Source: Coptis chinensis (lineage: Eukaryota; Streptophyta; Magnoliopsida; Ranunculales; Ranunculaceae). Taken from it: 64,000 nt of DNA. A program made the position numbers and the translations under genes. The notes under the pieces are model-generated. The model saw only the letters and a list, made by a program, of their open reading frames with translations, did not search any database and was not told the origin of the DNA. Shown here piece by piece: positions 59,925 through 64,000 of the stretch. Position 1 is the first letter of the stretch; each line of letters starts with the position of its first letter. Where the stretch lies: positions 25,269,501 through 25,333,500 of the forward strand of contig CM027382.1 in NCBI GenBank assembly GCA_015680905.1, written 5' to 3'.

Positions 59925-60130
59925 GAGGGCGCAGGTGCGCTCAGAATAGGCCTAGGAAGGGCGCAGGTCGCGCTCAGGCAAAAGTTGGAATTCTAGGCGT
60001 GTGAGCGCAGGTAGCGCTCCAAGTTGGCCTTGGTAGGGTGCAGGTGGCGCTCAGGCAAAGGGTGGGATTCTAGGCGTGTGGGCGCAAGGTGCGCTCCACT
60101 TTGGCTTGCCCAGGGTGCAGGTGCGCTCCG
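59925..60130. repeat. Six GC-rich palindromic units in the gypsy leader
   Basis: Units gcgcaggtgcgctc, gcgcaggtcgcgctc, gcgcaggtagcgctc, gtgcaggtggcgctc, gcgcaaggtgcgctc and gtgcaggtgcgctc recur every 25-45 bp within a larger ~90-bp repeat (ggaattctaggcgtgtg... / gggattctaggcgtgtg...). They lie between gag and the primer site. Confidence 0.85.
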
Positions 60131-60261
60131 AGTAATTTTTCGTGGAAACTTGCAAAGTCTGAAACAGACAACCACAGTGAGAATCCAAACAAGGGTGGGT
60201 GGGTTATGGGACTTTGAAAAACTATCAAGTCTACATAAAACAATACTAAATAGTACTAAGA

Positions 60262-60275
60262 TGGCAGCGACGCCA
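60262..60275 (-). other. Primer binding site of the gypsy element
   Basis: Minus strand, two bases after the LTR end: TGGCGTCGCTGCCA, like the TGGCGCCGTTGCC site common in plant gypsy elements but with changes. The tRNA is not certain. Confidence 0.6.
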
Positions 60276-60277
60276 TT

Positions 60278-60676
60278 TGATAAACATAAAATTGAATAAT
60301 TTACCTACGAAATGAACGATGAAACTCAAAACGCAAGTGAAACTAAACTTAATTACGCGTTGCTATCAAAGATTTCTATACTCTCAATTCTATCAAAATA
60401 AAGTGGAGTAAAAAGTTCGTTCCACTCTTAGTTCTTTAGCATTTAAGTTTCCTAGATTGACTAATATATTCAAAGTCTAATGAGAGCAATGGTGAGAATT
60501 ATACTACGATGTGAATTAAAACTAGACGTAATATAAAAATTATAACTTTATTAAATTTAACTAAACAATAATTGAATTCTAAATTAATAACTAAGAATTG
60601 AATAACAACAACTGAAATTAGATCTAACAATTTTAAATGACAAAATCGAAATGAACAAGAAATAACTATTTTATAT
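60278..60676 (-). repeat. 5' LTR of the gypsy element, truncated
   Basis: Matches 52016-52405. It stops at aataactattttat, where copia sequence starts; the remaining ~700 bp are missing. Confidence 0.88.
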
Positions 60677-60685
60677 TTCAACACG

Positions 60686-61074
60686 AACCAAGGCAACACA
60701 AGAGAGAGAAAACCCAATCTTGAAAGCAATCAAGATTGAGAGATAACATTTACAGAGAGACAAACCTGTAAAGAGAGAGGAGTGATCTAGTAAGGTGAGA
60801 GACTAAAAGAAATTATTATAATATTCTTTTCCACTTTATAAAAAGATTAGCTCTTGTGAAAGTAGGCACCATTGGCCGAACCACGGTATATCTTTGTGTT
60901 GTGGTATGCGTTTTACTTTTTTACATTATTATCTGTTGTTAATAGTTGTTTAGAGAGTTGGGCATGTTAGCTAGGTTGTAGTTGATATTTAGAATTTGTC
61001 TTGAGTAGAAGTGAGTTCAAATATAAGTTATCTGTGTAGTGGGGATCGATTGGTATTGGTGTTAAACCCCAACA
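60686..61074 (+). repeat. 5' LTR of copia A copy 3, truncated at its 5' side
   Basis: Aligns with the R/U5 part of the other family A LTRs from aaccaagg through gtgatctagtaaggtgagag to ccccaaca. Confidence 0.88.
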
Positions 61075-61076
61075 AG

Positions 61077-61093
61077 TGGTATCAGAGCCTTGG
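61077..61093 (+). other. Primer binding site of copia A copy 3
   Basis: TGGTATCAGAGCCTTGG, initiator tRNA-Met type, two bases after the LTR. Confidence 0.92.
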
Positions 61094-61196
61094 TTAAATT
61101 AACCTAGGGTGTTATCCAAATTTGTGTCGGAATGTGTTTGACAAAATTCCTGAGAGAAGATTTGAGTTTAAATAACTTGTAGAGAAAGACCATTCC

Positions 61197-64000
61197 GTGA
61201 ACACTCGCATGATGAGTCTGAATAGGAAGAACTACACCATTTGGAAAGCCAAGATGGAAGACTTGCTTTACTATAAGGACTTGGCACAACCCATTGAGAA
61301 TGGATGGAAAAAACCAGAATCGGTTGCTGCGGCTGAGTGGAGCAAGCTTGACAGAAAAGCAATTGGGTACATTCGACAGTGGATTGATGACAGTGTCTTT
61401 TATCATGTATCCCAATAGACTACAACTTTTGGCTTGTGCAAGAAACTCGAAGACCTCTATGAGAGAAAGTCGGGCGGAAACAAAGTGCTGCTCGTTAAGA
61501 AGTTTGCCAACACGAAGTACCAAGAAGGTTCTTCAATGTCTGAGCATCTTAATGAAGTACAAAATACCATCAATCAGTTGCATTTGATGAAGATTAATAT
61601 GGGAGATGAAGTTGAGCCTTTGTTTCTATTAGGCTCTCTACCTGAAAGTTGGGAGACATTAGCAGTTTTTCTACACGGATCAGCTAAAGATGGAATCATT
61701 TCCATGGAGATGGCTACCGCGTCTTTGTTGAATGAGGAGACTTGAAGGAGTTCAAGAAGCAGCTCCTCTCACACAGAGATCCTTGTCACAGAGAAACGGG
61801 GGAGAGGTAGAAGCAGAAAACCATCTCATTCTAGAGGTGATGACAAAAGCAAATCTAGGGATGAAGCTAGAACTCTTAAGGCAAAGAGGCAATGTTATTA
61901 CTATGCTACCAAGGGTCACTTCAGATATGAGTGCAGAACACTGAAGAGGGATGAGAAGAATAACTGTGTACATGAAGACATTGTAAAGGGGAACGAAAAC
62001 TCAGGCAGAGATACTACCGCACTAGTCAATGATTGTCTAGTGGGAATTATGTCAGATTGTGGTGAGTGCTATCTTAGTACCTTATGCCAGGATACAAAGT
62101 GCTACCAAGGGTCACTTCAGATATGAGTGCAGAAAACTGAAGAGGGATGAGAAGAATAACTGTGTATATGAAGACATGGTAAAGGGGAACAAAAACTCAG
62201 GCAGAGATACTACTGCACTAGTCGATGATTGTCTAATAGGAATTGTGTCAGATTGTGGTGATTGCTGTCTTAGTACCTCATGCCAGGATACAGAGTGGGT
62301 GATAGATATAGGAGCATCCTATCACGTCACACCGCATAGGGGATTTTTCACTATCTACAACTGTGGTGAATATGGTGAAGTGAAGATGGGTAACAGTGGA
62401 GTCTCGAAGATTGTAGGAATTGGGGATGTTCATATAGAAACCAATGTCGGAGACACCTTGACACTCAAGGATGTAAGACATGTCCCTGACATTCGACTAA
62501 GCTTAATTTCCTCTGGAAAGTTAGATGATTATGGCTTTGTAAACTCGTTTGGTAACGGGGTATAAAAACTGAGCAGAGGTTCCATTGTAGCAGCCGAAAG
62601 GAAGAAAACTTGCACTCTTTACAAAACACAGGCTAGTTTGTGTAAAGCAGAAGTAAATGCGGCAGAAGAAGAAGCTTCCTCCAAACTATGGCACAAGAGA
62701 CTGTGTCATATGGGCGAAAAAGGCATGAAAGTTCTTGCCAAGCAAAAGGCTTTGCCAGACATCAAAAGTACACATTTAAATAAATGTACTCACTGTTTGG
62801 TAGGAAAGCAACACAGGGTGTCTTTCCAAAGATTCCCATCTCACAGAAAGGACAATGTCCTTGAGCTAGTGCACACAGATTTATGTGGTCCTATAAAAGT
62901 AAAGTCTCATGGGAGAGCTTTATACTTCGTGACCTTCATTGATGATGCGTCAAGAAAGGTATGGGCATATAGTCTGAAGACCAAGGATGAAGTACTTGGC
63001 ATGTTTGAGAAATTCCATAGCATGGTGGAAAGAGAGACAGGGAAGCTTTTGATGTGTATTCGCTCAGATAATGGGGGTAAGTACATTGGGCCATTTGAAG
63101 AGTATTGCTAGAGTCATGAGATTCATCATGAGCAGACCGTTCCCAAAACTCCGTAGCAAAATGGTATAGCCGAGAGGATGAATCGTACCATTATAGAGAG
63201 GATGAGATGCATGTCGTCTCACTCTAAGCTACATAGAAGCTACTGGGTAGAAGCAATGCGCACAACATGTGATCAACCTATCGCCGTCAAAGCTTCTGAA
63301 TAGTAATTATCCAGAGAGAGTATGGTCAGGCAGAGATGTTGATTATGGATACTTGAGGGTATTTGGGTGCAGGGCATTTGTGCATTTCCGAAGGATGAGA
63401 GATCTAAGCTTGATGAGAAAGCCAAGCAATGCATTTTTTTGGGTTATGGTGATGAAAAGTTTGGCTACAAACTCTATAATCTGATTAACAAGAAGGTAAT
63501 CCTAAATCGAGATGTTGTGTTCTTGGAAGACGAAACGATAGCAATTTCGAGGAGAGTGAGAAGCTACAAGCTTTCACTAATGATCTTGTTGATTCAGATC
63601 CAGAAGTTCATACTATGGAACGTGCAGAAGGTATTAAGAATGCAGAGAATCATGGGCTTGAAGCTCATGATGAGAATTATATTGCTCATGATAGAATATA
63701 ACCTATTGATATGGAATATGCAGATGAAGTGCATGAACCACCACCAGAGCAAGCAGAAGTACATCCTCCTAAGGCACCAGCAGATGGGGCAAGGATGTCA
63801 GACAGAGAGAGACAAGCTTCAACCAGGTATCCACCACATATGTATGTTTTACTATCTGATGGTGGAGAACCTATGTATTATCAAGAGGTTCTTGAAGGTA
63901 CAGACAAAGAGAAGTGGCTGAAGGTCATGCATGATGAGATGTATTCTTTGCATAATAATCACATTTATGAGTTAGTTGAGAAACCGGAAGGAAGAAAAAT
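61197..64000 (+). pseudogene. Copia A copy 3 gag-pol, frame-broken and partial
   Basis: Gag: KAKMEDLLYYKDLAQPIENG, a TAG after YHVSQ (61418), then YERKSGGNKVLLVKKFANTK. Zinc knuckle CYYYATKGHFRYEC (second Cys changed to Tyr). Protease WVIDIGASYHVTPHRGFF, pre-integrase LWHKRLCHMGEKGMKVLAKQ, integrase core DDASRKVWAYSLKTKDEV and CIRSDNGGKYIGP. A stop comes after EEYC at 63111, then GYGDEKFGYKLYN and the start of RT at the window edge (EKWLKVMHDEM). Frameshifts near 63270 and 63395. Confidence 0.92.
61905..62296 (+). repeat. 196-bp tandem duplication across the zinc knuckle and protease start
   Basis: Unit gctaccaagggtcacttcag... begins at 61905 and again at 62101. The copies differ at a few bases (gaacactgaag/gaaaactgaag, gtgagtgctatc/gtgattgctgtc). 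196 is not a multiple of three, so the frame is broken. Confidence 0.92.

Larger units (their letters stand above)
52016..60676 (-). mobile_element. Ty3/gypsy LTR retrotransposon lacking integrase
   Basis: Left (3') LTR 52016-53130 (TGATAA...TTATCA ends), preceded in element direction by gttgtttgggggtggttt, the polypurine tract. Right (5') LTR 60278-60676 is cut off where copia A copy 3 begins. Gag, protease, RT and RNase H are present in gypsy order; no integrase follows. The DLGAS protease and the tract style suggest the Athila/Tat side of gypsy. Confidence 0.9.
60686..64000 (+). mobile_element. Ty1/copia LTR retrotransposon, family A copy 3 (runs off the window)
   Basis: The LTR remnant to 61074 (ends ccccaaca) has lost its first ~220 bp. 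Primer site, gag, protease, integrase and the start of RT follow in + direction. No 3' LTR within the window. Confidence 0.93.

Overview
This is a eudicot-like plant nuclear window. The evidence is spliced genes with GT-AG introns, plant-type Ty1/copia elements primed by initiator tRNA-Met, a Ty3/gypsy element with a DLGAS protease, CACTA, Helitron, MULE-like and MITE elements, and plant-only gene families. I cannot name the species. All assignments come from reading motifs by eye; no search was run.

Host genes are few. (1) 31-6767 (+): the last six exons of an organelle-type methionine aminopeptidase 1, with all five metal ligands, and introns carrying two MITEs, a SINE and a 76-bp-arm hairpin. 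(2) 38678-39205 (+): a complete DPH4/DNAJC24-like J-protein for diphthamide synthesis. (3) 39343-39735 (+): a small plant-specific CLAVATA-complex-interactor-like protein. (4) 41085-42965 (-): a decayed flavin monooxygenase, one exon of which is repeated further right and split by a retrotransposon.

The rest is mostly nested mobile DNA. Copia family A (Tnt1/Tork-like) has three copies: 7837-13288 (+), 45975-51436 (-) and 60686 to beyond the window (+). Between 13.3 and 21.4 kb lie MITEs, an inverted repeat pair, a MULE-like element carrying a FAR1/FRS fragment and a candidate 242-bp Helitron. A second copia family (B, - strand, 21429-38138, TSD cgtat) is split by a 12-kb CACTA transposon (24548-36525, TSD tgt). 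The CACTA holds fragments of an LRR gene, a LINE RNase H, a SINE and three exons of HASTY (the plant exportin-5 homologue). A 2.87-kb Helitron with readable termini sits at 42969-45833, a 5'-truncated LINE with poly(A) at 51510-51864, and an integrase-less gypsy element at 52016-60676 that is fused through its broken LTR to the broken LTR of the third copia A copy.

No bacterial-type operon, CRISPR array or clear tRNA/rRNA gene is present. The most notable points are the CACTA capture of HASTY exons, the Helitron with a second, inverted 5' end, the six-fold GC-rich palindromic repeat in the gypsy leader, and a directional CAG/CTG to CGG/CCG (or one-base-deleted) pattern in one copia copy and one LTR, which looks more like a methylation-linked sequencing artefact than biology.
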